A stretch of DNA of 64,000 nucleotides from Leptospira sp. WS60.C2 (lineage in GTDB: Bacteria > Spirochaetota > Leptospiria > Leptospirales > Leptospiraceae). The DNA lies in contig NZ_CP162133.1 of assembly GCF_040833955.1 (NCBI RefSeq), forward strand, positions 2,859,501-2,923,500, written 5' to 3'. Positions 46,050 through 57,722 of this stretch are shown here, piece by piece. The first letter of the stretch is position 1; each line of letters starts with the position of its first letter. The notes under the pieces are model-generated. The model worked only from the letters and a program-made list of their open reading frames with translations. It was not told the origin of the DNA and made no database searches. The translations under genes and the position numbers were made by a program.

Positions 46050-47165
46050 TTAAAGATCTGTTTGTTTTTTAGCAATTGTTTGTTTTCGAAAATCGGATGG
46101 AGTCACTCCCACCTTTTCTAAAAATACACGATTGAACGTGGATTTGGAATTAAAACCAACTGCATCCGCGATGGAAAGAATTGATCTTTCTGTTGATTCT
46201 GATAAATAACGTTTTGCCTCTTCGATTCGAAATTGGTTGATGTAATGATAAAATCCAAATCCATATCGTTTGTAAAAGTATTCCGACAATTGGCCCGACT
46301 TCACACCAACCATTTCGGCAAGTTTTGCGAGATTTAAATCTTCATCACAAAAGACTTTTTCACTCATTAATTGATACAGTTTTTGATCGATAGTCTCCAA
46401 AGGAACAGAAACTAACTTTGACTTTTCGTATTTATTCTTTTGAATGTTTTCTCGAACATCGGAAACAAATGGATCCCATAATTCTCGCGTAAAATAATAG
46501 AAATACATTAAGATGGGTAGAAGATAGGCACTCAGTTTCCGAAAGATTGGAATCTGGAATCCAAAACCAATGCTTCCCACAAACAAGTCGATCCAAATCA
46601 AAAGGATAAACACCAAAGAATAAATCGCACGTTTCGTGAAGAATACTGACAACATCACATTAGGGAACCATTCTCTTATGAGAAACAATCCAACAGAAAG
46701 AAGAATCGATAGTTTAATTCCAAAATTGAGAAACGAAAGAACCGATCCATACTCGGAAGAGGAAATCGTATTTAGAATTTCAATTTTTCCTGACTGTGAT
46801 TCTAAATAATAAGGTACCAAAAGAAAAAGCGAAACCATCGATGGAAGAAAGGAATAAAGGGAAAGATGGATCTCTTTCTCTAAAAACAAATGATCCAAGT
46901 AGACATATAGAAACGATGCAGACAAAAAGATAAATGGAATGTGTACGAAAACAATACCTGGAAGAAACAGATAGAATCCTGTAAACATAAAGGCACCAGT
47001 TAACAACCATAAGCCTGTAGAGAACAAGATGAATGACCACAAGAGGTCAGATTTTTTGTGGTTTTTGACTAAATTGGATAATGACCAGATCAGACAAAAA
47101 ATCGCTCCAGATCCCATCCATAAAAATTCTAATAAAAGAGTAAGCGAGACTGAATCTGGACTCAC
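46050..47165 (-). CDS. membrane-bound AraC-family regulator
   Basis: 371 residues with about seven membrane helices in the first 230 residues and an AraC-type double helix-turn-helix at about 270-365 (LNLAKLAEMVGVKSGQLSEY, ILSIADAVGFNSKSTFNRVF). Membrane AraC proteins of this layout are common in leptospires and probably sense membrane or lipid signals. The start taken is GTG at 47163-47165, five bases after the dnaE stop; a Met 16 codons in is an alternative. The fatty acyl-CoA synthetase gene lies just downstream and is a plausible target. Confidence 0.85.
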   Translation of the reverse strand: MSPDSVSLTLLLEFLWMGSGAIFCLIWSLSNLVKNHKKSDLLWSFILFSTGLWLLTGAFMFTGFYLFLPGIVFVHIPFIFLSASFLYVYLDHLFLEKEIHLSLYSFLPSMVSLFLLVPYYLESQSGKIEILNTISSSEYGSVLSFLNFGIKLSILLSVGLFLIREWFPNVMLSVFFTKRAIYSLVFILLIWIDLFVGSIGFGFQIPIFRKLSAYLLPILMYFYYFTRELWDPFVSDVRENIQKNKYEKSKLVSVPLETIDQKLYQLMSEKVFCDEDLNLAKLAEMVGVKSGQLSEYFYKRYGFGFYHYINQFRIEEAKRYLSESTERSILSIADAVGFNSKSTFNRVFLEKVGVTPSDFRKQTIAKKQTDL

Positions 47166-47170
47166 AGAAT

Positions 47171-50100
47171 TTATCCGTAGACTCTCACTTCTTCCCCGAC
47201 TGTATAACGAACGGCACCCTTCCCTAATATATCCGTTAACATCTTCATGAGATCCGATGTGATTTCGATGGAAAAATGGTCATGAGCACGAATTACTTTT
47301 TTTTCATCCCCATTGCCTACTAAATGGAAAAAGACAGAAGAAGCACCTCTGTGAACGGAAAGAATGTCCTGGAGTTTTAAGATTACATCTCTGTTTTTTT
47401 CTTCTTTCATATTGATTGTCAAATGGAGCGTTTTTTCCATTTTCTTTTCAATGGTAACAGAGTTTAGTTCTTCCAATTTATTGACAATGATTTGACCTTT
47501 TAACTCTGATTCGTCGGCATCAATCCGCTCTAAAATTCCTTTGATAAACACTGTATTGTCTTCCGTGAATAAATGTTTAAACTCAGCATATGTTTTCGGG
47601 AAGGCCACACATTCAATTTCTCCTGTTTGGTCTTCCAACATAAAGTTCACAAATTCTTCTTTTTTCTTTGTGAGTTTGACAACCTTCTTCGAAAGAACAC
47701 CTGCAATCTCAACTTTTGATTTTGGGCGAACTTCCTCTAAGTTTTCGATGGAAGTCGGATTTAATGTTTTGAGTTGTTCTGTAAACTTATCAAGTGGATG
47801 ACCAGATAAATACAATCCCGTTGTTTCTTTTTCTCGTCGGAGAAGTTCATCACCACTCCATTCCAAACCATCCTTAGGAAGATTTAAATTTTCTTCCCCA
47901 CCTCCGTTGGCTCCACCAAACAAAGAAAATTGACCTTCTTTCTCTTCCGCTTGTTTTTTATTCGCATAATTGAGAATGACATCAGTGGATTCAAAAATAG
48001 CTTTTCTTGTATAACCAAAAGAATCAAAAGCACCACCTTGTGCCAGTGACTCCAAAACTTTTTTATTTGCCAAACGAGTGTCTAGTTTTTTTGTAAAGTC
48101 GCTGAGTTGGTGATATCCGCCCAGTTCGTTTCGATTCTTGATGATATTTTCTGCGGCAAGTTCCCCTACCCCTTTGATCGAAGACAATCCAAACCGAACG
48201 GTTTTATCATCGGTGATCTCAAACGAAATTCCAGATTCTTTGATGTCTGGTCCAAGAATTCGAATCCCCATATCTTTTGCATTGTTGATGTATTTCACAA
48301 CGTCGGTGATTTTGGAATGATCTCCCGAAAGCAGTGCAGTGAGATATTCGATGGAATAATTTGCTTTTAAAAAAGCTGTTTGATACGTAACAAAGGCATA
48401 AGCAACCGAGTGTGATTTATTAAAACCATACTCACCAAACTTTTCTAATTGTTCAAAAAGTTCAGTCGCAAGTTTTTCATTGATCTTCTTTTCTATCGCA
48501 CCCTTAACAAACTTTTCCTTGAGGGCGGGAAGTTTGGATTTGTCTTTTTTGGCCATCGCCTTACGGAGAACATCGGAATCCCCTACAGAGAATCCACCCA
48601 TGATTCGCGAAATACCCATTACCTGCTCTTGGTAAACAACTACACCATACGTTTCGCCTAACACCTCTGCTAAACTTTCATGCGGGAAGATCACTTTTTT
48701 CTTACCGTTTTTACGATCTAAGTAATCATCCAACATCCCAGATCCCATTGGACCTGGCCGGTATAACGCAAGCAAGGCGGCAATCTCTTCAAATTTTTGC
48801 ACTTGTGCTTTCGCAAAAAGGTCACGAATTCCCGAAGAAGAGTCCAACTGGAATATCCCAAGTACATTTGCTTTTCGTAACAAACTAAAGGTAGCCGGGT
48901 CATCTAAAGGAATGGTATCTAAATCAAGTTTGATTCCATGTCGTTTTTCAATGAGTTTAGTGGCGTGATGGATGGTAGTTAAGTTTTTAAGGCCTAAGAT
49001 ATCCATCTTGATGAGACCCACTTGTTCCGACATGTTTTTGTCGTACTGAGTGACAATCGACCTACCATCTCGACCAGGTTCACTCACTGTTGAGAGAGGA
49101 ACGATGTCTTCTAAGGCAGTTGGTGCAATGACAACACCAGCAGCGTGCCTTCCCACCTGACGGTAGTTCCCTTCTAGTTTTTGGGCGATGGAAAAAACCT
49201 TTTTGTTGAGATCTGATTTTTCTGCTACATCCCGAAGGTCTTTGGATGTTTCGACTGCTTCCTGGATGGTGATTCCTAATTTTTTAGGAAACAACTTACT
49301 CATTTCATTCACTTCGGAAAATGGGACATTAAACACGCGAGCAACGTCTTTGATTGCCGCTTTTGCGGCAAGGGACCCAAAGGTAATGATTTGGCCGACT
49401 CGATCTTCACCATACCTTTGTTTGATGTAATTGATCACTTCTTCACGTCGTTCCACGCAGAAGTCCGTATCAATATCGGGCATGTCTTTACGATCTGGAT
49501 TGAGGAATCGTTCAAAGAGTAAGTTATAACGGATTGGATCTACGTTTGTAATACCAAGAGCATAGGCAATGATAGAACCTGCCGCCGAACCACGGCCAGG
49601 TCCAACGGGGATTCCAGTGCGTCTGGCAAAATTGATATAATCTTGGACAATCAGAAAGTATCCGGCAAAATGCATATTCCGAATGGTTTGCATTTCAAAT
49701 TCGGTTCGTTCTTTGACAACAGGTGTAATCTCTTTGTATTTTTCTTGGATCCCTTCCCAAACCAACTTTTCCAAATAACTGTCAGTATCGTATCCAGGTG
49801 GAACTTCAAACGGAGGAAGGAGTGGATTTCCAAACTGGAAATTCAAGGAACATTTATCACGGATGGCAAGAGTATTATAATATGCATCTAAATGATTTGG
49901 GAAAAGTGCTTTCATCTCATCAGGAGATTTTACATAAAAATTTTCGTTAAACCCAAATCGCATTTCATCATCGATGTTTTTGCGCATTCCAATTCGTAAA
50001 AGAATGTCTTGGGCTTCGCGATCATCTTTGGTTAAGAAGTGGGAATCATTCGTGAGCACAAGGGGAATCCCAGTTCGTTTGGAAAAACCAATGACTGCCT

Positions 50101-50668
50101 CTGCCACAATCTTTTGTTCAGGAATTCCATGGTCTTGGATTTCCATATAAAAGTCTTCCTTACGAAAGATTTCATGCAATCGACCGGCTAACGCATACGC
50201 CTTGTCTTCTTTGCCTTCTAGAATTTTTCGATTCACTTCACCGGCAAGGCAGGCCGTAAGACAAACAAGACCTTCGCTATGTCGTTCTAAAAGATCATAA
50301 TCAATTCTAGGTTTGCGATAAAATCCTTCTGTAAAAGAACGACTTGCCAGTTTGATGATATTTTGATAACCAACTTCGTTTTTGCATAAAAGAATGATGT
50401 GGTAGGCACCACCATCCGCAATTTCATCAAGTTCCGTTTCTGCACTTCGGGAAGGGGTTACATAAAATTCACAACCAATGATGGGTTTGACTTCGTGTTT
50501 GACTGCTTCTTTATAAAATTCAATGGCACCATACATGTTTCCATGGTCAGTGATGGCAACAGAACTCATTCCGAGTTCTTTTACGCGTTTCATCAAATCA
50601 CTGATTCGAATGGCTCCATCCAACATGGAATAGGTAGTGTGCAGATGCAGGTGGGCAAAATCTTCCAT
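47171..50668 (-). CDS. dnaE: DNA polymerase III alpha subunit
   Basis: A 1165-residue replicative C-family polymerase. The PHP domain opens with [15 protein letters not shown], the palm holds Asp398 and Asp400 in MPDIDTDF, and a helix-hairpin-helix and OB-fold follow near the C-terminus ([20 protein letters not shown]). It is of the DnaE1 size. The start is the ATG at 50666-50668, where PHP homology begins; the frame is open 50 codons further but that part resembles no DnaE and overlaps the cobT promoter region. The membrane AraC regulator gene follows after five bases. Confidence 0.96.
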   Translation of the reverse strand: MEDFAHLHLHTTYSMLDGAIRISDLMKRVKELGMSSVAITDHGNMYGAIEFYKEAVKHEVKPIIGCEFYVTPSRSAETELDEIADGGAYHIILLCKNEVGYQNIIKLASRSFTEGFYRKPRIDYDLLERHSEGLVCLTACLAGEVNRKILEGKEDKAYALAGRLHEIFRKEDFYMEIQDHGIPEQKIVAEAVIGFSKRTGIPLVLTNDSHFLTKDDREAQDILLRIGMRKNIDDEMRFGFNENFYVKSPDEMKALFPNHLDAYYNTLAIRDKCSLNFQFGNPLLPPFEVPPGYDTDSYLEKLVWEGIQEKYKEITPVVKERTEFEMQTIRNMHFAGYFLIVQDYINFARRTGIPVGPGRGSAAGSIIAYALGITNVDPIRYNLLFERFLNPDRKDMPDIDTDFCVERREEVINYIKQRYGEDRVGQIITFGSLAAKAAIKDVARVFNVPFSEVNEMSKLFPKKLGITIQEAVETSKDLRDVAEKSDLNKKVFSIAQKLEGNYRQVGRHAAGVVIAPTALEDIVPLSTVSEPGRDGRSIVTQYDKNMSEQVGLIKMDILGLKNLTTIHHATKLIEKRHGIKLDLDTIPLDDPATFSLLRKANVLGIFQLDSSSGIRDLFAKAQVQKFEEIAALLALYRPGPMGSGMLDDYLDRKNGKKKVIFPHESLAEVLGETYGVVVYQEQVMGISRIMGGFSVGDSDVLRKAMAKKDKSKLPALKEKFVKGAIEKKINEKLATELFEQLEKFGEYGFNKSHSVAYAFVTYQTAFLKANYSIEYLTALLSGDHSKITDVVKYINNAKDMGIRILGPDIKESGISFEITDDKTVRFGLSSIKGVGELAAENIIKNRNELGGYHQLSDFTKKLDTRLANKKVLESLAQGGAFDSFGYTRKAIFESTDVILNYANKKQAEEKEGQFSLFGGANGGGEENLNLPKDGLEWSGDELLRREKETTGLYLSGHPLDKFTEQLKTLNPTSIENLEEVRPKSKVEIAGVLSKKVVKLTKKKEEFVNFMLEDQTGEIECVAFPKTYAEFKHLFTEDNTVFIKGILERIDADESELKGQIIVNKLEELNSVTIEKKMEKTLHLTINMKEEKNRDVILKLQDILSVHRGASSVFFHLVGNGDEKKVIRAHDHFSIEITSDLMKMLTDILGKGAVRYTVGEEVRVYG

Positions 50669-50831
50669 GGCTTGGTGACATAGTAAAGCCAATGCCTCCG
50701 TACGTAAAGCGCCCCAAGGGAAAGATTTCCGATTTTTTTGGGCCCAAAATGCCAATTCCCAAACCCGCCAAATCCATCCAAGCCCAAAAACGATGGATGA
50801 CACTAGGGCATTACACAAACTGGTTTTGTCT

Positions 50832-51890
50832 ATGTCCCTATTTTCCCTACCTAAAATTTCCCCCGTAACCCATGTTTTGCGAGATCAAATCCAACAAAAA
50901 ATTGACACAAAAACCAAACCACTTGGATCACTCGGTGCTTTGGAACATGTTGCCTTACAAATTGCAGAAATCCAAAATACAATGGCTCCGCGTTTGCATC
51001 ATCCAAAATTGATTTTGTTTGCAGGAGATCATGGAATCACAGAAGAGCCCGTTTCACTGTATCCCAAAGATGTAACTTGGCAAATGGTGTTTAATTTTTT
51101 ACGTGGTGGTGCCTGTGCCAATGTCTTTGCCAAACACAGTGGGATCACGGTTGAAGTGGTCGATGCTGGTGTGGATCATGATTGGGATGAATCCACAAAC
51201 AGCTTGATCAATAGAAAAGTCCGCAAAGGTACATCAAATTTTCTGAAAACCTCTGCGATGACCTTGGAAGAAGCAAAGCTTTCCGTAAAGACAGGATTCG
51301 AATTGATTTGCGAATCTCAATACAAAGAAACGAATGTTTTTTTATTTGGGGAAATGGGAATTGGAAACACTTCTTCTGCTTCCATGATCCTATCTCATCT
51401 AACAGGGATTCCACTGACAAAACTTGTGGGAAAAGGAACGGGACTTCAGAAAGAAGGAAAAGAAGCTAAGTTACAAATCTTAGAAAAAGCCTTCCAAAGG
51501 ACGGGAAAACTCACAGACCCAATGAAGATCCTTTCCGAATTCGGTGGATTTGAAATTGGAATGATGGCAGGTTCTATGTTAGGTGCCGCATCTAATCAAA
51601 AACTTTTCCTTGTCGATGGGTTTATCACAACGGCTGCTTATTTACTTGCTTTCCACTTAGATCCAAATGTCAAAGACTATGCGATTTTTTCGCATGTATC
51701 TGACGAAGAAGGTCATATTGTCGTACTAGATCATTTACAAATTCGTCCTTTATTAAAACTGAACCTACGTTTGGGAGAAGGAAGTGGAGCACTTGCTGCT
51801 TACCCCCTCATCGAACTCAGCGTCAAATTTTTAAATGAAATGGCTTCCTTTGCTGATGCGGGAGTGAGCGATTCAGGGGAAAGAGTCTAA
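50832..51890 (+). CDS. cobT: nicotinate-nucleotide-dimethylbenzimidazole phosphoribosyltransferase
   Basis: A 352-residue CobT, which makes alpha-ribazole phosphate for the lower ligand of cobalamin. Motifs are [36 protein letters not shown] and the catalytic Glu316 in [12 protein letters not shown]. The start is the ATG at 50832; the frame upstream is open but lacks homology. It heads a cobT-cobS-cobC run for B12 nucleotide-loop assembly. No cobalamin riboswitch was recognised in the 160 bases between dnaE and cobT. Confidence 0.95.
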   Translation: MSLFSLPKISPVTHVLRDQIQQKIDTKTKPLGSLGALEHVALQIAEIQNTMAPRLHHPKLILFAGDHGITEEPVSLYPKDVTWQMVFNFLRGGACANVFAKHSGITVEVVDAGVDHDWDESTNSLINRKVRKGTSNFLKTSAMTLEEAKLSVKTGFELICESQYKETNVFLFGEMGIGNTSSASMILSHLTGIPLTKLVGKGTGLQKEGKEAKLQILEKAFQRTGKLTDPMKILSEFGGFEIGMMAGSMLGAASNQKLFLVDGFITTAAYLLAFHLDPNVKDYAIFSHVSDEEGHIVVLDHLQIRPLLKLNLRLGEGSGALAAYPLIELSVKFLNEMASFADAGVSDSGERV

Positions 51891-51894
51891 CGCT

Positions 51895-52725
51895 ATGATT
51901 CAGTATCTTGTTTTAGAACTTCGCTTGTTTTTTGTTTGTCTGTCGTTTCTCACAAGGATACCCTCACCGAAATTCATTGGATTTCAAGAAGAATGGCTCC
52001 ACCATTCAATCAAATACTCACCAACAGTTGGGTTTTTACTTGGAAGTTTGCAGTGGTTAGTGTTCATATTGTTTTTTATTGTCTTTGGGCCGACCATTGC
52101 TTTTACCATTTCGCTTGGTTTTTTACTGATCCTGACTGGTGCCTTTCATGAAGATGGATTTTCTGATTTTTGTGATGGGATCGGCGGAGGTTGGAAACGA
52201 GACGATATCTTACGCATCATGAAAGACAGTCGTGTCGGCAGTTTTGGTGCTGTCGGTATCGCATTACTTGTGGTTTTAAAAATATTCGGAGTTTCCGAAA
52301 CCGTTTCAAAATTCCCAGCGGGTAATTTCTCCTTCCATACATTTTCCTTCACAAATCATCACCTAATAAGCGTTTGGCTCTACTTTGTATCTGCGCACAC
52401 ACTCAGCCGTTTTTTATCAGTGCTTATGATGAAACTTTTGCCTTATGCAAAAGAAGAAGGATATGCAAAGCCTATGGCAAAGGAAATCACATGGCCACAA
52501 ATTTATTTTGCCAGTCTCTTTGGTGTGATCCCATATCTCTCGTTGGTCTACATACATTCCAATTTTTTACTAAGCCTTCTTTGTATCATCCCGAGTTATA
52601 TCTATATGTATCGTTTGATGAAACGTTGGATCCAAGGATTTACGGGTGATTGTTTAGGTGCTGTACAACAAGTAGTAGAAACTTGCCTTTGGATTTCGGG
52701 AGTGTTTTTATGGATCTCTATTTAG
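51895..52725 (+). CDS. cobS: adenosylcobinamide-GDP ribazoletransferase
   Basis: A 276-residue membrane enzyme that joins alpha-ribazole (phosphate) to adenosylcobinamide-GDP. Several membrane helices and the family motif [18 protein letters not shown] followed by [14 protein letters not shown] are present. It starts four bases after cobT and its 3' end overlaps cobC by 16 bases, so the three genes are co-translated. Confidence 0.95.
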   Translation: MIQYLVLELRLFFVCLSFLTRIPSPKFIGFQEEWLHHSIKYSPTVGFLLGSLQWLVFILFFIVFGPTIAFTISLGFLLILTGAFHEDGFSDFCDGIGGGWKRDDILRIMKDSRVGSFGAVGIALLVVLKIFGVSETVSKFPAGNFSFHTFSFTNHHLISVWLYFVSAHTLSRFLSVLMMKLLPYAKEEGYAKPMAKEITWPQIYFASLFGVIPYLSLVYIHSNFLLSLLCIIPSYIYMYRLMKRWIQGFTGDCLGAVQQVVETCLWISGVFLWISI

Positions 52726-53303
52726 TTCGTCATCCAGAAACTATAGCTCCGAAAGGAACTTGTTATGGTCGCACTGATTTTCCTTTAAAATATCCAGTAG
52801 AAGACACAGCCCACTCAACTTTTTCGTATCTACCACCTAACTTTGATCATTTTCTTTCAAGTCCTGCACCTCGCGCCTTGAAGTTGGCTCATGCCTTACT
52901 TTTAAAGTACAATCCAAATCAAACCCCATCAGGACTCACAATCAATACCGACAATCGATTATTAGAAATGGATTTTGGAGATTGGGATGGAAAACTTTGG
53001 GAAGACATTCCAAGAAAGGAAACCATTCCTTGGATGAAGGACTTTGTAAATGCTCGCACACCGAACGGAGAGGCGTTTACGGATCTCATCCACAGAGTGG
53101 ATTTGTTTTTAAATGATTGGAAAAGGAATGGGGCTTCCCGAGAACAATGGGAAGAGACAAACAAACAAAAACTAGAATCGATTATTGTTGTATGTCATTC
53201 CGGTCCTATCAGAGCCATACTCTGTCGAATGCATGGAATTCCACATGAGGAAGCATTTAAATCCCCAGTGGAATTTGGTTCTGTTCATAAAGTGCAACTC
53301 TAA
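52710..53303 (+). CDS. cobC: alpha-ribazole phosphatase-like histidine phosphatase
   Basis: A 197-residue histidine phosphatase. The catalytic His8 is in YLVRHPET, the proton donor Glu in [10 protein letters not shown], and the second His in VVCHSGPIR. In this operon it most likely dephosphorylates alpha-ribazole-5'-phosphate or the cobalamin phosphate. The ATG at 52710 lies inside the end of cobS (16-base overlap), which fits translational coupling. Confidence 0.88.
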   Translation: MDLYLVRHPETIAPKGTCYGRTDFPLKYPVEDTAHSTFSYLPPNFDHFLSSPAPRALKLAHALLLKYNPNQTPSGLTINTDNRLLEMDFGDWDGKLWEDIPRKETIPWMKDFVNARTPNGEAFTDLIHRVDLFLNDWKRNGASREQWEETNKQKLESIIVVCHSGPIRAILCRMHGIPHEEAFKSPVEFGSVHKVQL

Positions 53304-53327
53304 GAAGGTGTTATACCTTCTTTTTTT
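53302..53327. terminator. terminator between cobC and gatB
   Basis: AAGAAGGT, loop GTTAT, ACCTTCTT, then five more T residues, for the plus-strand cob operon. The right arm is also the last codons of gatB (K-K-V-stop), so the opposing gene ends within the hairpin. Confidence 0.8.
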
Positions 53328-54774
53328 CACCTAACGGACCCAACTTGGCAAGAATCAATTCGTTTACCAGTTTTGGATCGGCTTTTCCTTTTGTTTCTTT
53401 CATCACACCACCAACTATGGCACCTAACACACGATCCTTTCCGTTTTTCCAACCTTCCACTGATTCTGGTTGGGATTCAATCACACGGATCACAATTTCT
53501 TCCAATGCTTTGTCATCACGAACGACTTTGAGTCCTTTTTTCTCAACGATGGCCTCAGGTTGGTCTTTTGAAGTTAACATATCTTCAAAGATGGTTTTTG
53601 CAATTTTACCTGTGATTTCACCAGAATTGATGAGTTTCACAAGTTTTCCAATACGCACTGGATCAATGGCAAATTCTTGGATGGAAATGTTTTCTTTATT
53701 CACAATTCCAAGGATTTCATCTTTTACCCAGTTAGAAGTTTTTTTGGCATCACCCGAAATCACAAGTGCTTCTTCGAAATACTCAGCAATTTCACGCTCA
53801 CTGGTTAACACCTCTGCATCGTACTCAGGTAATCCCAACTCTGTTTTGTATCGTTCCTTTTTTTGTCTTGGAAGTTCCGGTAAAGTTTTACGGATGTCTT
53901 CAATAAATGAATCAGAAATCTGAATTGTTGGTAGATCTGGTTCTGGAAAGTAACGATAGTCATGGCTCATTTCTTTTGAGCGCATAGGGATGGTTTTGAG
54001 AAGTGTCGCATCCCAAAGTTTTGTCATTTGTTTGAATGACTCACCACGAGAATACACATCCTTTTGCCATTCCACTTCATAATCAATCGCTTGTTTTACG
54101 GCTTTAAATGAGTTTAGGTTTTTGATTTCGACTCTTGTACGAAATCCTTTTTCCCCTTTAGGGCGAATCGAAACGTTTGCATCACAACGAAGCGAACCTT
54201 CTTCCATGTTACAATCCGAAACTTGGATATAACGAAGGATGGTTTTTAATTCGTTTAAGTATGCATATGCTTCATCAGAGGAACGTAAGTCTGGTTCAGA
54301 CACGATTTCAATGAGTGGTGTGCCAGCTCGGTTATAATCCACATAAGAACGATTGATGGATGGGTCATGGGAGTGAATGAGTTTACCCGCATCTTCTTCC
54401 ATGTGAATCCGTGTGAGAGGAATAAATTTTTCTTCCTTTTCCCCTTTTAGGAGAATATGGATTCCTCCTTTCGTCGCATAGGGTTTATCAAATTGTGAAA
54501 TTTGATATCCTTTGGGAAGATCGGGATAGAAGTAATTTTTACGATCAAATTTGGTAAACTGAGTGATTTCGCATCCGAGAGCTACACCTGCTCTGACTGC
54601 TTTTTCCAATACAACTTCATTTAACACCGGCAAGGTGCCAGGTAAAGCAACACAAAGAGGAGAAATATGAGTATTGGGACTACCGCCAAATTCGTTGGTG
54701 GCAGTGGAAAATATTTTTGAATTGGTGTTCAGCTGGACGTGAACTTCCAGACCGATGATGACTTCGTATTCCAT
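53311..54774 (-). CDS. gatB: Asp/Glu-tRNA amidotransferase subunit B
   Basis: A 487-residue GatB, which with GatA and GatC converts mischarged Glu-tRNA(Gln) or Asp-tRNA(Asn). Signatures are [20 protein letters not shown] at the start, [20 protein letters not shown], and [12 protein letters not shown]. The C-terminal YqeY-like tail ([13 protein letters not shown] onward) is complete. The start is the ATG at 54772-54774, where homology begins; the longer frame overlaps the hemerythrin end. gatA and gatC are not nearby. Confidence 0.96.
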   Translation of the reverse strand: MEYEVIIGLEVHVQLNTNSKIFSTATNEFGGSPNTHISPLCVALPGTLPVLNEVVLEKAVRAGVALGCEITQFTKFDRKNYFYPDLPKGYQISQFDKPYATKGGIHILLKGEKEEKFIPLTRIHMEEDAGKLIHSHDPSINRSYVDYNRAGTPLIEIVSEPDLRSSDEAYAYLNELKTILRYIQVSDCNMEEGSLRCDANVSIRPKGEKGFRTRVEIKNLNSFKAVKQAIDYEVEWQKDVYSRGESFKQMTKLWDATLLKTIPMRSKEMSHDYRYFPEPDLPTIQISDSFIEDIRKTLPELPRQKKERYKTELGLPEYDAEVLTSEREIAEYFEEALVISGDAKKTSNWVKDEILGIVNKENISIQEFAIDPVRIGKLVKLINSGEITGKIAKTIFEDMLTSKDQPEAIVEKKGLKVVRDDKALEEIVIRVIESQPESVEGWKNGKDRVLGAIVGGVMKETKGKADPKLVNELILAKLGPLGEKKKV

Positions 54775-54832
54775 GGTTTGGTAACAGGATTTTCTTGGAA
54801 AATGAACCTGGCAATTCAAATTCCGACAGAAT

Positions 54833-55936
54833 TTAATCCAAGTGGTCTGGTGCTGATTGCAGAACCATTTTATATAGGTTTTTTTGCTCCCGAGAAATGC
54901 CGATTTCCCCACTTTGGTGGAGTTTTTTCGTAAACTCTGAGAGTTCTCTCACGCGAGCCTCAAATGCCAGACCAATTTTTTTATCTTCCAATGCAATATG
55001 AGAGAGTAACCAATTTCGGAGATCCTGCACCAAATGTAAACCTACTCGAGGATTTCCTAATTTGTACTCATCGTTACGCATCTTAATGAATTCGATAAAC
55101 CGTTTGTGTTGGTTCATATGTTGCACAACATCAGTGTATCGAAAGTACCGCATAATTTTATCTTCTACACCAAAATGATCTTTTGTATATTCAATTGCTT
55201 CAGCAATTACCTTATGAAAGGTTTCACTGGATCCATCACCTAACTTCAGAGAATGATCAAGTTCTACAATCATCTTTAACAACCAAATGTGCTGCAAATC
55301 GATGATAGGAATTCCAGTCGATAAATTATATGTTTTCCATATATTTCGAATTTCTTGGATTGTATCAATAGATTGTTCCTGGAGAGTGATGTTGGTTGTA
55401 TCAATCTGGATAATGTTTTGATAAATCAAAAGTTGCTCTTTCGAAATGGGATATTTTCCTGATTTCAAAATTTGATTACAATAGGATTTTAAATCGAGAC
55501 CAGATGCTTTAAAAAAATCCGCATAATCTCTATCGTCATGTAAAATATGTTGGAATAACCATTTCTTTAGAATTTGCAAAATCCCGAGGGCAGCCATTTG
55601 GTTATTTTTTGCCTCATAGTATTTTTCCGTTAGTCGCTCAACAAACTTTCGATGACCAACGATATGTTCTTTATAATTCGGATAATTAAAATGCTCTAGG
55701 ATATCTTCTTCTAATGCAAAGTGTTCTGCTACATAGTCGAGCGCCTTTCGGAAAGATGTATGAACATCTACATCCGAATCCGATTTTTCTGCTTCGACAA
55801 TTTCTTCTTCTAATTCTAAGATGATGTGTACAAGCCAAACATGTTGCAAGTCTATGATGGGTATACCCAAGTGAAACGGTTCACTTAACCAAGTGATCCG
55901 AAGGGAATCTAGATGTGCAGAAGAATCCTTTTGCAT
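54833..55936 (-). CDS. tandem two-domain bacteriohemerythrin
   Basis: A 367-residue soluble protein made of two hemerythrin domains with similar linkers. Iron ligands are complete in both: His32, His72, Glu76, His91, His95, His130, Asp135 and His216, His254, Glu258, His273, His277, His313, Asp318. Each domain is followed by a short I-S-x-E-Q helix region, so the duplication covers the whole unit of about 180 residues. Bacteriohemerythrins bind oxygen or act in iron and redox sensing. It lies 58 bases upstream of gatB on the same strand. Confidence 0.9.
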   Translation of the reverse strand: MQKDSSAHLDSLRITWLSEPFHLGIPIIDLQHVWLVHIILELEEEIVEAEKSDSDVDVHTSFRKALDYVAEHFALEEDILEHFNYPNYKEHIVGHRKFVERLTEKYYEAKNNQMAALGILQILKKWLFQHILHDDRDYADFFKASGLDLKSYCNQILKSGKYPISKEQLLIYQNIIQIDTTNITLQEQSIDTIQEIRNIWKTYNLSTGIPIIDLQHIWLLKMIVELDHSLKLGDGSSETFHKVIAEAIEYTKDHFGVEDKIMRYFRYTDVVQHMNQHKRFIEFIKMRNDEYKLGNPRVGLHLVQDLRNWLLSHIALEDKKIGLAFEARVRELSEFTKKLHQSGEIGISREQKNLYKMVLQSAPDHLD

Positions 55937-56135
55937 GATTCCAGGAAAATGATCCCCCGTTTGTTGTCACGGAAATTGGGGAAATGGAGAATTGATATTT
56001 ATCAGTGATTTAGAATCATACAAAATTAGAAATTCATTTGGGAGTTGAAATGGAAGAAAAAAGAAAGGATCTGATATTGAGAGGCAGTTAGAAACTCACT
56101 CCCGAGAGAACTCAAGGAGTGAGAGGATTTAAATT

Positions 56136-56174
56136 GTTTTTTTGTTTAACGATTCAATGAATTAAACAAAAAAC
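56136..56174 (-). terminator. AT-rich hairpin at end of aldehyde dehydrogenase gene
   Basis: GTTTTTTTGTTTAA (56136-56149) and TTAAACAAAAAAC (56162-56174) pair across a 12-base loop and span the stop codon. Its own arm supplies the T tract. A second hairpin, CTCACTCC/GGAGTGAG, lies just beyond at 56095-56123. Confidence 0.45.
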
Positions 56175-57637
56175 TTTGTAGTTAGTTTCACCATAAGTCG
56201 CACAAAACCAGAATAAGGTGGGTACATCAATTTAGCAATCGATGCCTTTGGTGTTTGTAAAACGGATCTTTCATGAGAAAAAGTTTTGAAACCAAAAATT
56301 CCATGGTAACTTCCATGACCAGAGTGATTCACACCACCAAATGGCAAGTTCGGATTCACTAGATGTAAAATCACATCATTAATCACGGCACCACCAGAAC
56401 TTGTTCTACGAAGAACATACTTGGACGTACTTCTTTTTTTCGTAAAGATATACAAAGCCAATGGTTTTGGTCTTTCGTTGATAATGTGAATGGCATCATC
56501 CAATGATTTGTAAGTCACGATGGGAAGAAGGGGTCCAAAAATTTCATCTTCCATAATTTTGGAATCCAATGGAACATTGGTAAGAATGGTTGGTGCTATG
56601 AAGTTGTCTGAACTTCTTACTTCACCACCGTAAGCAATATTTGCACCTTTCTTCACTGCATCTTCAATGTAAGAAGATACTCTTGCAAAATTCTTAGAAT
56701 TCACGATCCGACAAAAGTCTGTACTTGCTGTGAAATTTTCTGGTTTGGATTTAAAAAAACTCTCAGTCGTTTCCTTGGCATATTTAACAAATTCTTCCAC
56801 TTTTGTTTCGGGAATGAGTAAATAGTCAGGAGCCACACAAGTTTGACCTGCATTTAAAAACTTACCCCACATGATTCGTTCAGCGGCAACTTTCATATCA
56901 GCATCTTCTGCAATGATTGAAGGAGATTTTCCACCTAATTCAAGTGTTACGCTGGTGAGATTTTTTGCCGCAGCTGCCATCACGATCTTTCCAACTGGTG
57001 TAGAGCCAGTGAAAAAAATATGATCAAAAGGGACATCAAGTAGTGCGGTTGCCACACTCACATCTCCTTCGAACACTGCAACTTCGTCTTCCGTGAAAAC
57101 TTCGTTTAACATCAAATTGATGACATTCGCAGTGTTTGGTGTAAATTCTGATGGCTTTAACATCACTGTGTTACCGGCTGCAATTGCCGCTGCAAGAGGC
57201 GCAATGGCTAAGTGAAACGGATAATTCCAAGGAGCAATGATGAGACACACACCTTTTGGTTCATACACGATCCGACTTGTTGCACCCAGAAGAGTAGGAG
57301 GAGTCATTACATTTTTAGGTCGCATCCAATGTTTGAGGTGTCGAACCGCATCATTGATTTCTGCAATCGTTGGCAAAATTTCAGTGATATCCACTTCTCC
57401 AGCAGATTTTCTGAAATCAGCGTGAAGTGCTTTTTGAATCTCTGTTTGGTATTTTAACACAGCATCTTTTAGTTTTTTTAGTTTGAGAATTCGTGTTTTG
57501 AAATTCGTCAAACGAAGTTCGAGAGCCTTTTTCTTTTGTGATTTAAAAATTCTATCGATGTCGCTTGGAGCAAAACTTTTGGTTTGGATAACGGCTGTGT
57601 TTGAAACAGTTGCCGAAGAAAGAGTAGCTTGGGTCAT
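56162..57637 (-). CDS. aldehyde dehydrogenase
   Basis: A 491-residue NAD(P)-dependent aldehyde dehydrogenase. The catalytic Cys is in [17 protein letters not shown] and the general-base Glu in [17 protein letters not shown]; the coenzyme loop [12 protein letters not shown] is present. The hydrophobic C-terminal tail ([20 protein letters not shown]) is like that of fatty-aldehyde or coniferyl-type class 3 enzymes, which attach to membranes. Start ATG follows GGAGATTCCC. An inverted repeat (57651-57671) lies just upstream, in the gap to the cyclase genes. Confidence 0.92.
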   Translation of the reverse strand: MTQATLSSATVSNTAVIQTKSFAPSDIDRIFKSQKKKALELRLTNFKTRILKLKKLKDAVLKYQTEIQKALHADFRKSAGEVDITEILPTIAEINDAVRHLKHWMRPKNVMTPPTLLGATSRIVYEPKGVCLIIAPWNYPFHLAIAPLAAAIAAGNTVMLKPSEFTPNTANVINLMLNEVFTEDEVAVFEGDVSVATALLDVPFDHIFFTGSTPVGKIVMAAAAKNLTSVTLELGGKSPSIIAEDADMKVAAERIMWGKFLNAGQTCVAPDYLLIPETKVEEFVKYAKETTESFFKSKPENFTASTDFCRIVNSKNFARVSSYIEDAVKKGANIAYGGEVRSSDNFIAPTILTNVPLDSKIMEDEIFGPLLPIVTYKSLDDAIHIINERPKPLALYIFTKKRSTSKYVLRRTSSGGAVINDVILHLVNPNLPFGGVNHSGHGSYHGIFGFKTFSHERSVLQTPKASIAKLMYPPYSGFVRLMVKLTTKFFV

Positions 57638-57650
57638 GGGAATCTCCGTA

Positions 57651-57671
57651 TTACTGACTCTCGTTCAGTTA
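57651..57671. promoter_or_regulatory. inverted repeat before aldehyde dehydrogenase gene
   Basis: TTACTGA, seven bases, TCAGTTA, centred 24 bases upstream of the ATG; one position of the dyad mismatches. The form suits a TetR-type operator, but no regulator gene is nearby. Confidence 0.35.
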
Positions 57672-57722
57672 GAGAGGAAATTCAAGAACTTTTTCGGAAT
57701 TCAGGGCGATTCTATGTCTTTT

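Noticed and set aside
50669..50818. 50-codon N-terminal extension of dnaE
   Set aside because: No similarity to the PHP start of DnaE proteins, and it occupies the dnaE-cobT intergenic region.
50669..50831. possible cobalamin riboswitch before cobT
   Set aside because: The gap is short and no B12-box-like sequence or suitable hairpin set was seen.
53345..53923. 192-codon plus-strand open frame inside gatB
   Set aside because: Antisense shadow of a highly conserved gene; composition is Ser/Phe-rich as expected from the reverse frame, and there is no ribosome site.
54775..54912. 46-codon N-terminal extension of gatB
   Set aside because: GatB homology begins at the ATG at 54774, and the extension overlaps the hemerythrin gene end.
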